NCBI GenBank assembly: GCA_015060925.1
Contig: SUXM01000025.1
Span: 1-40,771, forward strand
DNA from: Parabacteroides distasonis
GTDB lineage: Bacteria; Bacteroidota; Bacteroidia; Bacteroidales; Tannerellaceae
Length of the DNA: 40,771 nt
Reading direction: 5' to 3'
Under the pieces are notes generated by a model. The model made no database searches and had not been told where the DNA came from. It saw only the letters and a list, made by a program, of their open reading frames with translations. The position numbers and the translations under genes were made by a program. Shown piece after piece: positions 25,162 to 33,443 of this stretch (within the stretch, counting starts at the first letter, position 1; every line of letters starts with the position of its first letter).

Positions 25162-27195
25162 ATGAAAGTATGTATAGCCGAAAAACCCAGTGTCGCACGT
25201 GAAATTGCAGAGGTATTGGGAGCGACTAAAAAGATGAACGGATATATAGAAGGTAATGGATACCAGGTAACTTGGACCTTCGGTCATCTCTGTACACTCA
25301 AGGAACCGCATGATTATGCCGAAAGTTGGAAAAGATGGAGTCTCTCCTCTTTACCGATGATTCCTCCACGTTTTGGTATCAAGCTGATTAGTAACCCGAC
25401 CTATGAGCAGCAGTTTAAAATCATCGAAGGACTGATGCAACAGGCCGAAATGGTCATCAACTGTGGGGATGCCGGACAAGAGGGAGAGCTGATTCAACGT
25501 TGGGTCATGCAAAAAGCGGGCTGTAAATGTCCGGTGTACCGCCTATGGATCTCCTCTCTGACGGAGGAGGCTATTCGAGAGGGATTCCAACAGCTCAAAG
25601 AACAAACGGAATTTACCAAACTATATGAAGCGGGGCTTTCACGTGCCATCGGAGATTGGCTTTTAGGCATGAATGCCACCCGTCTCTACACGCTACGCTA
25701 CGGTCAAAACAAGCAGGTGCTTTCCATCGGACGTGTACAGACTCCTACCCTCGCTTTGATTGTGAACCGACAGGCTGAAATCGACCATTTCCAACCGGAA
25801 CCCTACTGGGAACTGAAAACGGTCTATCGGAATGTGACTTTCTCTGCTACAAAAGGTAAATTTACTAATAAGGAAGAAGGAGAAGCCTTTCTGGAGATTG
25901 TCCAACAGGAGGATTTCACTGTTACCAACGTCACAGAGAAAAAGGGGAAAGAGTATGCTCCCCGACTTTTCGACTTGACCTCCTTGCAGGTGGAATGCAA
26001 CAAAAAATTTGCTTTTACGGCAGATGATACCTTGAAACTTATCCAATCTTTATATGAAAAGAAGGTAACGACCTATCCACGTGTGGATACCACCTTCTTG
26101 AGCGAGGACATCTATCCGAAAGTACCTAACACGCTGAAAGGGTTGGTGGATTATATGGAGTTGGTAACACCGTTGTTAAACAACAAGATCCGCAAAGACA
26201 AGCGGGTGTTCGACAATTCCAAAGTAACCGATCACCATGCGATCATCCCGACCGGTGTACCGGCTCGTAACCTGACAGAAAACGAACGGAAAGTGTATGA
26301 TTTGGTCACCCGCCGTTTTATCGCTGTCTTTTATCCGGATTGCGAAATCTCTACCACGACAGTCTTGGGAAAAGTAGGGAAAGTAGAATTTAAGGTAACA
26401 GGCAAACAGATTTTGAAACCGGGATGGCGGATTGTCTTTGGTGCCGAGCAGAAAGATCCTGAAGCAGAACCGAACGAAGAAGAGGGTGTATTGCCGGAGT
26501 TCGTCAAAGGGGAAAGTGGTCCGCACAAACCGACATTAGGAGAAAAATGGACACAGCCACCTAAGCCTTACACGGAGGCAACGCTTCTGAGAGCCATGGA
26601 GACTGCCGGCAAATTGGTCGATAATGACGAGCTTCGTGATGCGCTGAAAGAAAACGGAATCGGACGTCCTTCTACTCGTGCGGCCATCATCGAGACATTG
26701 TTCAAACGGAATTATATCCGAAAGGAACGCAAGAACCTATACCCTACCGCAACCGGCAAAGAGCTGATTGGAACGATTCAAGAGGAGCTTTTAAAAAGTG
26801 CCGAGCTGACCGGATTGTGGGAAAAGAAACTGAGACAAATCGAACGAGGTACCTATGAAGCTCGAACTTTTTTGGAAGAGTTGAAACAGATGGTCAATCA
26901 GGTAGTCATTAACGTACTGTCAGACCAAACCGGCCGAACCATCACCATCGAACAGGCTCCAACAGAAAAGCCTAAAGCAGAAAAAGAGCCTAAAGAGAAG
27001 AAGCCTCGCAAACCACGTGCCAAGAAGCAACCGGTCTGCCCGATTTGCCAAAAAGGGACGTTCTTAAGAGGAAAAACAGCATACGGTTGTTCAGAATATA
27101 AAAACGGCTGTACATTCCGCATGGACTATGCGACATACGGTGAAGGGTTGACCGATGAAGAGTTGATTAAGAAATTCAAAGAGATCAAAAAATAG
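25162..27195 (+). CDS. topB: DNA topoisomerase III
   Basis: A 677-aa type IA topoisomerase that decatenates and relaxes single-stranded regions, commonly working with RecQ, which is also in this window. The TOPRIM domain begins MKVCIAEKPSVAREIA and includes NCGDAGQEGELI with the acidic metal site. Other marks are SIGRVQTPTLALIV and the catalytic tyrosine in TTYPRVDTTFLSED. Near the C terminus is a linker rich in Lys/Pro/Glu (about 590-625), then one zinc finger with CPIC and a second Cys pair (GCSEYKNGC). The frame stays open upstream to 24928, but the conserved start, the promoter at 25126 and the repeat cluster fix ATG 25162. The NUDIX gene follows after 7 bp, so the two probably share a transcript. 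Confidence 0.95.
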   Translation: MKVCIAEKPSVAREIAEVLGATKKMNGYIEGNGYQVTWTFGHLCTLKEPHDYAESWKRWSLSSLPMIPPRFGIKLISNPTYEQQFKIIEGLMQQAEMVINCGDAGQEGELIQRWVMQKAGCKCPVYRLWISSLTEEAIREGFQQLKEQTEFTKLYEAGLSRAIGDWLLGMNATRLYTLRYGQNKQVLSIGRVQTPTLALIVNRQAEIDHFQPEPYWELKTVYRNVTFSATKGKFTNKEEGEAFLEIVQQEDFTVTNVTEKKGKEYAPRLFDLTSLQVECNKKFAFTADDTLKLIQSLYEKKVTTYPRVDTTFLSEDIYPKVPNTLKGLVDYMELVTPLLNNKIRKDKRVFDNSKVTDHHAIIPTGVPARNLTENERKVYDLVTRRFIAVFYPDCEISTTTVLGKVGKVEFKVTGKQILKPGWRIVFGAEQKDPEAEPNEEEGVLPEFVKGESGPHKPTLGEKWTQPPKPYTEATLLRAMETAGKLVDNDELRDALKENGIGRPSTRAAIIETLFKRNYIRKERKNLYPTATGKELIGTIQEELLKSAELTGLWEKKLRQIERGTYEARTFLEELKQMVNQVVINVLSDQTGRTITIEQAPTEKPKAEKEPKEKKPRKPRAKKQPVCPICQKGTFLRGKTAYGCSEYKNGCTFRMDYATYGEGLTDEELIKKFKEIKK

Positions 27196-27202
27196 AGAGA
27201 CA

Positions 27203-27694
27203 ATGAGAGAAGAATGGTTTCCTTTAGTAAATGAGGAGGGAGAAACAATAGGAAAAGCAACAAGAAAAGAGTGTCATAACGGTTCCAAACAATTACATCC
27301 GGTGGTACATCTGCATATCTTCAATGAAGCTGGTGACCTATATCTGCAAAAACGTCCAATGACAAAGGATATCCAACCGGGTAAATGGGATACGGCTGTC
27401 GGCGGACATGTCGATTATGGTGAGACAACCGAAGAGGCACTCCGTCGTGAAGTTCGAGAAGAATTAGGGATTACCGATTTCACTCCTGAATTCATTACCC
27501 GATATGTATTCGAGTCTTCCATTGAGAAAGAATTGGTCAATACTTTTCGCACAACGTATATAGGAGAAATAACTCCAGATCCTACCGAATTGGATGGAGG
27601 TCGCTTTTGGTCTCAAGCAGAAATCCAGGAGAATCTCGGAAAAGGGCTCTTTACCCCCAACTTTGAACAAGAGTATAAACGTTTATTCATGTAA
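27203..27694 (+). CDS. NUDIX hydrolase
   Basis: A 163-aa protein with a complete NUDIX box, GGHVDYGETTEEALRREVREELGI (G-x5-E-x7-REUxEExGU), at about residues 72-95. NUDIX enzymes hydrolyse nucleoside diphosphates linked to another group. The N-terminal EEWFPLVNEEGETIGKATR and HLHIFNEAGDLYLQKRP resemble the YfcD/IPP-isomerase-like subgroup, which includes proteins acting on diverse diphosphates; the substrate here is unknown. It starts 7 bp after topB, suggesting co-transcription, but a functional link is not obvious. Confidence 0.9.
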   Translation: MREEWFPLVNEEGETIGKATRKECHNGSKQLHPVVHLHIFNEAGDLYLQKRPMTKDIQPGKWDTAVGGHVDYGETTEEALRREVREELGITDFTPEFITRYVFESSIEKELVNTFRTTYIGEITPDPTELDGGRFWSQAEIQENLGKGLFTPNFEQEYKRLFM

Positions 27695-27700
27695 TTAGAT

Positions 27701-27781
27701 ATGGGAAGTTGGATTCGATACAATCGAAACGATGAAGTTGAATATGATGTAATATTCCAAGATGGAAAAATTATAAAATAA
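27701..27781 (+). CDS. Possible 26-aa small ORF after the NUDIX gene
   Basis: ATG 27701 to TAA 27779-27781, 6 bp after the NUDIX stop codon and just before a terminator. The peptide begins MGSWIRYNRNDEVEY and ends in FQDGKIIK, a beta-strand-like pattern resembling the end of a small domain. It may be a real small protein, the remnant of a longer gene, or chance. No ribosome-binding site stands out. The function is unknown. Confidence 0.35.
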   Translation: MGSWIRYNRNDEVEYDVIFQDGKIIK

Positions 27782-27788
27782 GATACAT

Positions 27789-27823
27789 AAAAAGAGCCTG
27801 CCGATAATACCGACAGGCTTTTT
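27789..27823. terminator. Bidirectional terminator between the topB-NUDIX unit and the HzsA-related gene
   Basis: Stem AGCCTG/CAGGCT (27795-27800, 27814-27819), with CG/CG pairs inside after a mismatch, is flanked by an A-run (left) and a T-run (right). Converging transcripts on both strands end here. Confidence 0.75.
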
Positions 27824-27835
27824 GAGATTAATCTG

Positions 27836-30208
27836 TTATCGAAGATCATAATACTTTGTACCTTTCACGATGCTTTGCCTGTTCTTTTCCTCTTCCTTCA
27901 GACGATCGACATATTTTTGAAGTTGTTTTTTATCTTTCTCTGATAAAGAGATTTTATTCTCAATATCACCTCGCGGTGTCTCTTTCAAACGTTTCTTTCC
28001 TTGCTCCAAAATGGCAAGTGCCTGTTTCATTTTTACTTGATCATGACGTATTGCGTCTAAACAAGGACTTTCTTTTGGTCGGTCAAAAGAGATTTGAGCC
28101 TGTAACTTTCGTTTCCAACTATTTAACGCATTGAAATCCATTCCGGTAAGTTGACAAAGTAGTTCAACCTCTTCATCTGTCAACGGACAACGACCAGCCC
28201 AATGACTTCCAAATGATGATTCATAAATCGGATAGTAAACGCCATTCAAATCCATCCATGTATAAAGAACCTCTTTTTCTTTAAAAGAAAGTTGAACTCC
28301 TTGGTGTTTATTCTCTATTACCTGACTTAATTTACTAACATGGCTTCCCCAACTATAGGCTTGTTGAATAGAAGCCGGACCTCCTCCTATCAGACGTACT
28401 GCGCCGGACACATATAGATTTACATAAGCGGCATTAAAGAATGGATTCTTATCTCCGGCCAACACCAATTTTTCTCTATTCTTCCGGTCAAAGTCATGAC
28501 ACTTCAAACAATACTTATCTAATATCGGTTGTACCTCTTCCACAAACGAAAATTTATGTGGTTCTTTTCCCATCCAAGGTATCAGTTGTTTTGGTTTCTG
28601 ACTCAAAGCCTGCGACCGTTTACCTCGTACCGGCACAGCATTTAACCGGTCTTCATGACATCCGATACATCCATTAATCTCACCTGGCATCAAAGAGACT
28701 CCACTTCGCATGGATTGAATCATCTTTTTATCTTTATCCAACAGTTGGAAGTACACATGTTTACCGGCCGGGACATAGAAACTGGCAGAACCATCCTCTT
28801 CCACTTCGACCTCTCCTAATATTTGTTTATTTTCAAAACTATGCCAATTCATACCCGGAGCCTGTTCGCCTTCACCAAACCAACCTCGTTCTGTCCATGT
28901 CCGCTTTTCCGGAGACTCTACAACCCGTAGGTATTTAACACTACCGGGTTTTACTCCTTCCATATGAGTTCCTTCATACACATTTTCGACATAAAACTGT
29001 CCCTCTTTATCTGTAAAATTACGCATCGTCGGTATCACATTTGGTTTAGGACGAGCCGCTATAATCATCGGATCAAACAGACTCTCTTGCCCCTCAAGCA
29101 AAATTTCCTCTGTTCCATCACGTCCAATCAAATAGATACCCGATTTTGCATCAAATAATTTCCCTTTCACACGTTTGATCCAAATCGTACGAGAAACTAA
29201 ATAGTTATTTTCATCTATTGGATAGGGATCTTCATAAAAATATTCACTGCTTTTAAATGTATCCAAATCTCCATTACCAACATATTTCGCCATCTCTTTC
29301 GGCCAAATATCGACTAAAGCATCCGCATTATCTACTCTCTTTTTACGATCAATAATAGCCAAAGCTCCCCATGGTCGCTCATGACATGAGCTAAACACAC
29401 AAATAACCCAATCCGTTTTCGGTATCTGTCGACCATCCAATACAGCACCCGGAGAAGCTGTATTATTACCATAATAAATAGCATGCTTGGTTCCATCCGG
29501 ATTTACAACCCACAAACCTTGAGCGTCTCCGAAATTACGATCCACATATTCCCAGCGTGTATATAAAACACGTCCATCATGTAATAAAGAAGAATGTCCT
29601 TCAAACAAAGTACTGACACCTATCTGAGTAATATTAGCTCCATCAGCTTCCATACGAAACAGATTCCCCATAATATGGCGATTACACATACAGTACTTAG
29701 GTTGACGAGTCGAAGTAAATATGATATCTCCATCCGGCAAATAGATAGGATCAATATCTGAAACACCCGAAGCAAAAGTCAATTGCCTCAAGCCACTACC
29801 ATCTACATTTATTTCATAAAGATGATAGAAATCCTGAGGATTCTTACGCATCGAAAAGAGAATCTTCTTTCCATCAAATGACAATTCCGGATCACGAACA
29901 ACTCCCGTCTCAGTTTCAATCAATGTACGAATATTTCCACTATCAACATCATAAATGCGCATAGCTCCTCCCGGAGCAAAATTAGCTTCATTGATTTCCC
30001 CACATTGAAACAAAGTTGCCGTATTATGATGATCCGGTGCATATTGTTCCCTTTCTATAAAAAGAATCTGTTTCCCTTTTAAAATATGTTTCGCTTTTTC
30101 TGTTAATCGAATCTTCTTAGTCCCTACAGAAATCATCTCCTGTCCGATAAGATTACACTCAACAACAAATAATAATAAAGGTATTAGAAAACAAGTTATA
30201 CATTTCAT
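27836..30208 (-). CDS. HzsA-related periplasmic protein: TolB-like propeller with two CxxCH haem motifs
   Basis: A 790-aa exported protein (hydrophobic N terminus, CFLIPLLLFVVEC; not a clean lipobox). Residues ~80-400 contain WD40/TolB-like blades (RDPELSFDGKKILFSMRK, IDPIYLPDGDIIFTSTRQ, DGRVLYTRWEYVDRNFGD). Two c-type haem attachment motifs follow: CIGCH (C514, C517, H518) and CLKCH (C567, C570, H571). A charged helical tail (about 700-785) ends the protein. The overall layout matches the 'HzsA-related' group, named after the alpha subunit of anammox hydrazine synthase. The name does not imply hydrazine chemistry; members are found in Planctomycetes and gut Bacteroidota, with unknown substrates. 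It has its own promoter (30233-30265) and terminator, and no cytochrome maturation or electron-transfer genes adjoin it. Confidence 0.85.
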   Translation of the reverse strand: MKCITCFLIPLLLFVVECNLIGQEMISVGTKKIRLTEKAKHILKGKQILFIEREQYAPDHHNTATLFQCGEINEANFAPGGAMRIYDVDSGNIRTLIETETGVVRDPELSFDGKKILFSMRKNPQDFYHLYEINVDGSGLRQLTFASGVSDIDPIYLPDGDIIFTSTRQPKYCMCNRHIMGNLFRMEADGANITQIGVSTLFEGHSSLLHDGRVLYTRWEYVDRNFGDAQGLWVVNPDGTKHAIYYGNNTASPGAVLDGRQIPKTDWVICVFSSCHERPWGALAIIDRKKRVDNADALVDIWPKEMAKYVGNGDLDTFKSSEYFYEDPYPIDENNYLVSRTIWIKRVKGKLFDAKSGIYLIGRDGTEEILLEGQESLFDPMIIAARPKPNVIPTMRNFTDKEGQFYVENVYEGTHMEGVKPGSVKYLRVVESPEKRTWTERGWFGEGEQAPGMNWHSFENKQILGEVEVEEDGSASFYVPAGKHVYFQLLDKDKKMIQSMRSGVSLMPGEINGCIGCHEDRLNAVPVRGKRSQALSQKPKQLIPWMGKEPHKFSFVEEVQPILDKYCLKCHDFDRKNREKLVLAGDKNPFFNAAYVNLYVSGAVRLIGGGPASIQQAYSWGSHVSKLSQVIENKHQGVQLSFKEKEVLYTWMDLNGVYYPIYESSFGSHWAGRCPLTDEEVELLCQLTGMDFNALNSWKRKLQAQISFDRPKESPCLDAIRHDQVKMKQALAILEQGKKRLKETPRGDIENKISLSEKDKKQLQKYVDRLKEEEKNRQSIVKGTKYYDLR

Positions 30209-30232
30209 AATAGTACATTCATTTTAGTTCAA

Positions 30233-30265
30233 CAAATATAATGAACATTTATCTACAAAAACAAA
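30233..30265 (-). promoter_or_regulatory. Promoter of the HzsA-related gene
   Basis: On the minus strand TTTG (30262-30265), 21 bp and TATATTTG (30233-30240) fit the consensus. The -33 element lies within the U-run of the glmM terminator. Confidence 0.7.
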
Positions 30266-30294
30266 AAAGGTTATGCCAAAACAATGGCATAACC
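30263..30294 (-). terminator. Terminator of the DUF4827-glmM operon
   Basis: A perfect 9-bp stem GGTTATGCC/GGCATAACC (30269-30277, 30286-30294), 8-nt loop, six Us on the minus strand (30263-30268). Confidence 0.88.
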
Positions 30295-30324
30295 TCTTTA
30301 TATATAGATTCAAACAATTATTTC

Positions 30325-31713
30325 TTATTCACACATCTCACGTATAATCTGAATCAATTCTTCTCCAATCTCTTCTGCTTCTTCCATTGTATGAGCTTCT
30401 GAATAGATACGAATGATTGGTTCTGTGTTACTCTTACGAAGATGTACCCATTTTTCAGGGAAATCAATCTTTACACCATCAATATCTGTAATATCATATT
30501 GGGCAAATTTTTCTTTCACCTTTACAAAGATTGCATCCACATCAATATCCGGAGTCAATTCTACTTTCTTCTTTGAAATGAAATAAGGAGGATAAGAAGC
30601 ACGCAATTCACTTGTCTTCATCTGTTTCTTAGCCAAGTGAGTCAAGAATAAAGCAATACCAACCAAAGCATCACGACCGTAATGGCTTGCCGGATAGATC
30701 ACACCACCATTACCTTCACCACCGATAATTGCATTGGTATCTTTCATCTTAGTCACTACGTTCACTTCACCAACTGCTGCAGCGTTATATTCACAACCAT
30801 GACTACGAGTCACATCACGCAAAGCACGGCTTGAACTCAAGTTACTAACAGTGTTACCCGGGGTATGGCTCAATACATAGTCACTTACAGCCACCAATGT
30901 ATATTCTTCACCAAACATTTCTCCATCTTCACAGATAATAGCCAAACGGTCTACGTCCGGATCCACAACAAAGCCCACATCAGCCTTTGCCTGTTTCATC
31001 AAATCTGAAATCTCTGTCAAGTTTTCAGGAATCGGTTCCGGATTGTGCGCAAAGTTTCCATGAGGAGCACAATGTAACTTGAATATTTCTTTAACTCCTA
31101 AAGCTGAAAGCAATTCAGGAACAACAATACCTCCTACTGAGTTGACACAATCAATAGCGACACGGAAATTAGCAGCCTTAATAGCTTCCACGTCTACCAA
31201 ATCCAATTGAAGAACACTTTCTATATGTTTCTGGTTACAAGTGTCATTCACTATCACCTTACCCAAATGATCCACATCAGCAAAAACAAAACTTTCTTCT
31301 GATGCTATTTTAAGAACTTCCGCACCATCTGCTGCATTCAAAAACTCGCCACGTTCATTTAGAAGTTTCAGTGCATTCCATTGTTTCGGATTATGGCTTG
31401 CTGTAAGGATAATACCACCACAAGCACCTTCCCAAACAACTGCCAACTCTGTTGTCGGAGTTGTAGCGAAATCAATATCTACAACATCAAAACCCATTCC
31501 TGTCAATGTTCCAAGAACGACCGGTTTGACCATCGGACCTGAGATACGAGCATCACGTCCTACTACAATTTTGTTTGTTGTTACTTTCGTGTTTTTTCTA
31601 ATGAATGTAGCATAAGCAGCCACAAACTTTACAATAGCTAACGGATTTAACCCATCTTCAGGGTTTCCACCTATTGTACCACGGATACCGGAAATAGATT
31701 TAATTAGTGTCAT
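30325..31713 (-). CDS. glmM: Phosphoglucosamine mutase (alpha-D-phosphohexomutase family)
   Basis: A 462-aa enzyme converting glucosamine 6-phosphate to glucosamine 1-phosphate on the way to UDP-GlcNAc for peptidoglycan and lipid A. The N terminus ISGIRGTIGG, the active-site phosphoserine loop TASHNPKQWNA (near 103), the metal-binding DPDVDRLAI, the sugar-binding GEGNGG and the C-terminal phosphate-binding RKSNTEPIIRIY are all present. Family members can be phosphomannomutases or phosphoglucomutases; the GlmM call rests on general resemblance to Bacteroidota GlmM and on its pairing with DUF4827. It starts 7 bp after the DUF4827 gene. Confidence 0.9.
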   Translation of the reverse strand: MTLIKSISGIRGTIGGNPEDGLNPLAIVKFVAAYATFIRKNTKVTTNKIVVGRDARISGPMVKPVVLGTLTGMGFDVVDIDFATTPTTELAVVWEGACGGIILTASHNPKQWNALKLLNERGEFLNAADGAEVLKIASEESFVFADVDHLGKVIVNDTCNQKHIESVLQLDLVDVEAIKAANFRVAIDCVNSVGGIVVPELLSALGVKEIFKLHCAPHGNFAHNPEPIPENLTEISDLMKQAKADVGFVVDPDVDRLAIICEDGEMFGEEYTLVAVSDYVLSHTPGNTVSNLSSSRALRDVTRSHGCEYNAAAVGEVNVVTKMKDTNAIIGGEGNGGVIYPASHYGRDALVGIALFLTHLAKKQMKTSELRASYPPYFISKKKVELTPDIDVDAIFVKVKEKFAQYDITDIDGVKIDFPEKWVHLRKSNTEPIIRIYSEAHTMEEAEEIGEELIQIIREMCE

Positions 31714-31720
31714 GTACGAC

Positions 31721-32302
31721 TTATTTTTTAAAGATGTATCTTACTTTTTCAAAATAAACAGGAGTACCGTATGTCTGGAAATCCCCTAATGTTCCCATCT
31801 GCTTAAATGGGACTATGAGTTTTACAAACGAGGTATCACCTACAAAAGGTAAACCGGAAGCTAACCCCGGACTGATGAAAACATTGTATACATAGTTATA
31901 CAGTCCTTCTGTATAATAACCATATCTAAATTCAATAGGATGTGTCCCGGCTGAATGAGGGCCTAACAAATCAAAAACGCCTGTACCCAAATCACTTTCT
32001 TCCATAAATAACCGGGCAATAAAACGTGTTTGTATTTCTGTCTTTCCCAAAACAGCCCGTTCACTATTCCCCCGGTCTATAATATTCAAATAAACTCCAT
32101 TTTCTAATTTGACAAACTCATTATCTTTAAAGATACTATCTGCCGGCCATTCATCTAAAAAGACCAAACCGCTATCAACACGCAACTTCTCAATAGCTCT
32201 CTCTTCCGCTTTCAACATATCTGTATAAGAAGCAGTCTTTCCACACGACACTACCATTAAAATGGCAGCCATAATCATCAAGAAATAAAAACCTTTCTTC
32301 AT
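31721..32302 (-). CDS. DUF4827 family lipoprotein
   Basis: A 193-aa protein with a clear lipoprotein signal (KKGFYFLMIMAAILMVVSCG, Cys20 in VVSC). The mature part (TASYTDMLKAEERAIEKL onward, later GVYLNIIDRG, PLGPHSAGTH-like segment FDLLGPHSAGTH, FRYGYYTEG) matches the Bacteroidales DUF4827 family, which sits next to glmM in several genomes. The function is unknown; the fold has been considered FKBP-like, which I cannot verify. It is first in an operon with glmM, with a -7 box at 32331-32338. Confidence 0.85.
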   Translation of the reverse strand: MKKGFYFLMIMAAILMVVSCGKTASYTDMLKAEERAIEKLRVDSGLVFLDEWPADSIFKDNEFVKLENGVYLNIIDRGNSERAVLGKTEIQTRFIARLFMEESDLGTGVFDLLGPHSAGTHPIEFRYGYYTEGLYNYVYNVFISPGLASGLPFVGDTSFVKLIVPFKQMGTLGDFQTYGTPVYFEKVRYIFKK

Positions 32303-32330
32303 CTGTTACCTATTTATTGTAAATGAATGA

Positions 32331-32338
32331 CAAATGTA
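32331..32338 (-). promoter_or_regulatory. -7 box of the DUF4827-glmM operon
   Basis: TACATTTG on the minus strand fits TAnnTTTG; no convincing -33 TTTG. The start would be near 32324, about 22 nt before the ATG at 32302. Confidence 0.5.
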
Positions 32339-32366
32339 TATATTCTCTGCCATATCTTAAACATAT

Positions 32367-33416
32367 TTATTTCAATTCTTCTGTTTTATTTGGGTTAAAT
32401 TCATATAAACCTCTCTCAAAAACAGCTACAGCCTCTTCTAAAGAGCCATAAAATTCACCACCTGATGCATTCTTATGACCTCCTCCATTAAAATAGTGGC
32501 TTGCAAATTGGTTACAAGGAAATTCTCCAACTGATCGAAGTGAAATCTTAATATAATCTCTATCTTCACGAATAAATGTACTAAAACATACTCCTTCGAT
32601 ACTTAATGGTAAATTAACAAAACCTTCTGAATCACCTGGTACATAGTTGAAACGAGCCAATTCTTCTTTTGTTAGAGTGATTAATGCGGCCTGTTTTTCA
32701 GGATAAACTTTCATCTTTTCATAAAGGACATACCCCATCAAACGCAAACGACTTTCTGAATGCACTTGATTCACATTCCGATAAATCAAATCTTTGTCAA
32801 TACCTTTCTTAATCAACTCACAGATTATAGTATAGATTTCCGGTTTATTAGAATTATAGGTAAAAGAACCTGTATCTGTCATCATTCCAGTATAAATACA
32901 AGTCGCACAATCCTTATTTATCAAGTCAAACATTCCCAATTGACAAATCAAACGAAAAACCAATTCACTAGTAGAAGACATCTCTGGTATAGAGATGATC
33001 TGTTGACAAAAATCTGATGGGAACAAATGATGATCCACCATTACCTTCCTACCAGCTGCAGCTAAAACAGCTGGAGCCATTTTTTCAATACGCTTCGGTT
33101 CATTAAAATCCAAACAGAAAATCACATCTGCCTCTTGAATAAGTTGCTCGGCAAACTCTGGATACTTTTCATGTACTACAATTTCTTTCCGTCCCGGCAT
33201 CCAGTTATAAAATTGTGGGAATTTATTAGGTACTACAATCGTCACCTGCTCTTTTCCATAAGCCAAAAGAAAATGATATAATCCCAAAGAAGATCCTAAA
33301 GCATCTCCATCTGGAGATATATGAGTAACAATAACTATTCGTTCTCCTTTTTCTATATATTTCCTTACTTTCTGTATCTTCTCGTCTAAAATAATTTTTG
33401 TCAACATATCACACAT
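32367..33416 (-). CDS. nrnA: DHH-family oligoribonuclease / PAP phosphatase (NrnA-like)
   Basis: A 349-aa DHH/DHHA1 phosphoesterase. The N-terminal part contains VTHISPDGDALGSSLG, the metal-binding CLDFN and the DHH motif in VMVDHHLF; the C-terminal DHHA1 domain ends with the FNGGGHKNASGG substrate-binding block. NrnA enzymes degrade very short RNAs (nanoRNAs), pGpA/pApA dinucleotides and 3'-phosphoadenosine 5'-phosphate. Which of these it prefers is not visible. ATG 33416 and an ATG three codons later are both possible starts. It follows comEC by 27 bp, with a -7-like TACCTTTG (33428-33435) in the gap. Confidence 0.92.
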   Translation of the reverse strand: MCDMLTKIILDEKIQKVRKYIEKGERIVIVTHISPDGDALGSSLGLYHFLLAYGKEQVTIVVPNKFPQFYNWMPGRKEIVVHEKYPEFAEQLIQEADVIFCLDFNEPKRIEKMAPAVLAAAGRKVMVDHHLFPSDFCQQIISIPEMSSTSELVFRLICQLGMFDLINKDCATCIYTGMMTDTGSFTYNSNKPEIYTIICELIKKGIDKDLIYRNVNQVHSESRLRLMGYVLYEKMKVYPEKQAALITLTKEELARFNYVPGDSEGFVNLPLSIEGVCFSTFIREDRDYIKISLRSVGEFPCNQFASHYFNGGGHKNASGGEFYGSLEEAVAVFERGLYEFNPNKTEELK

Positions 33417-33443
33417 AATTATATAGACAAAGGTAGTATTTTT

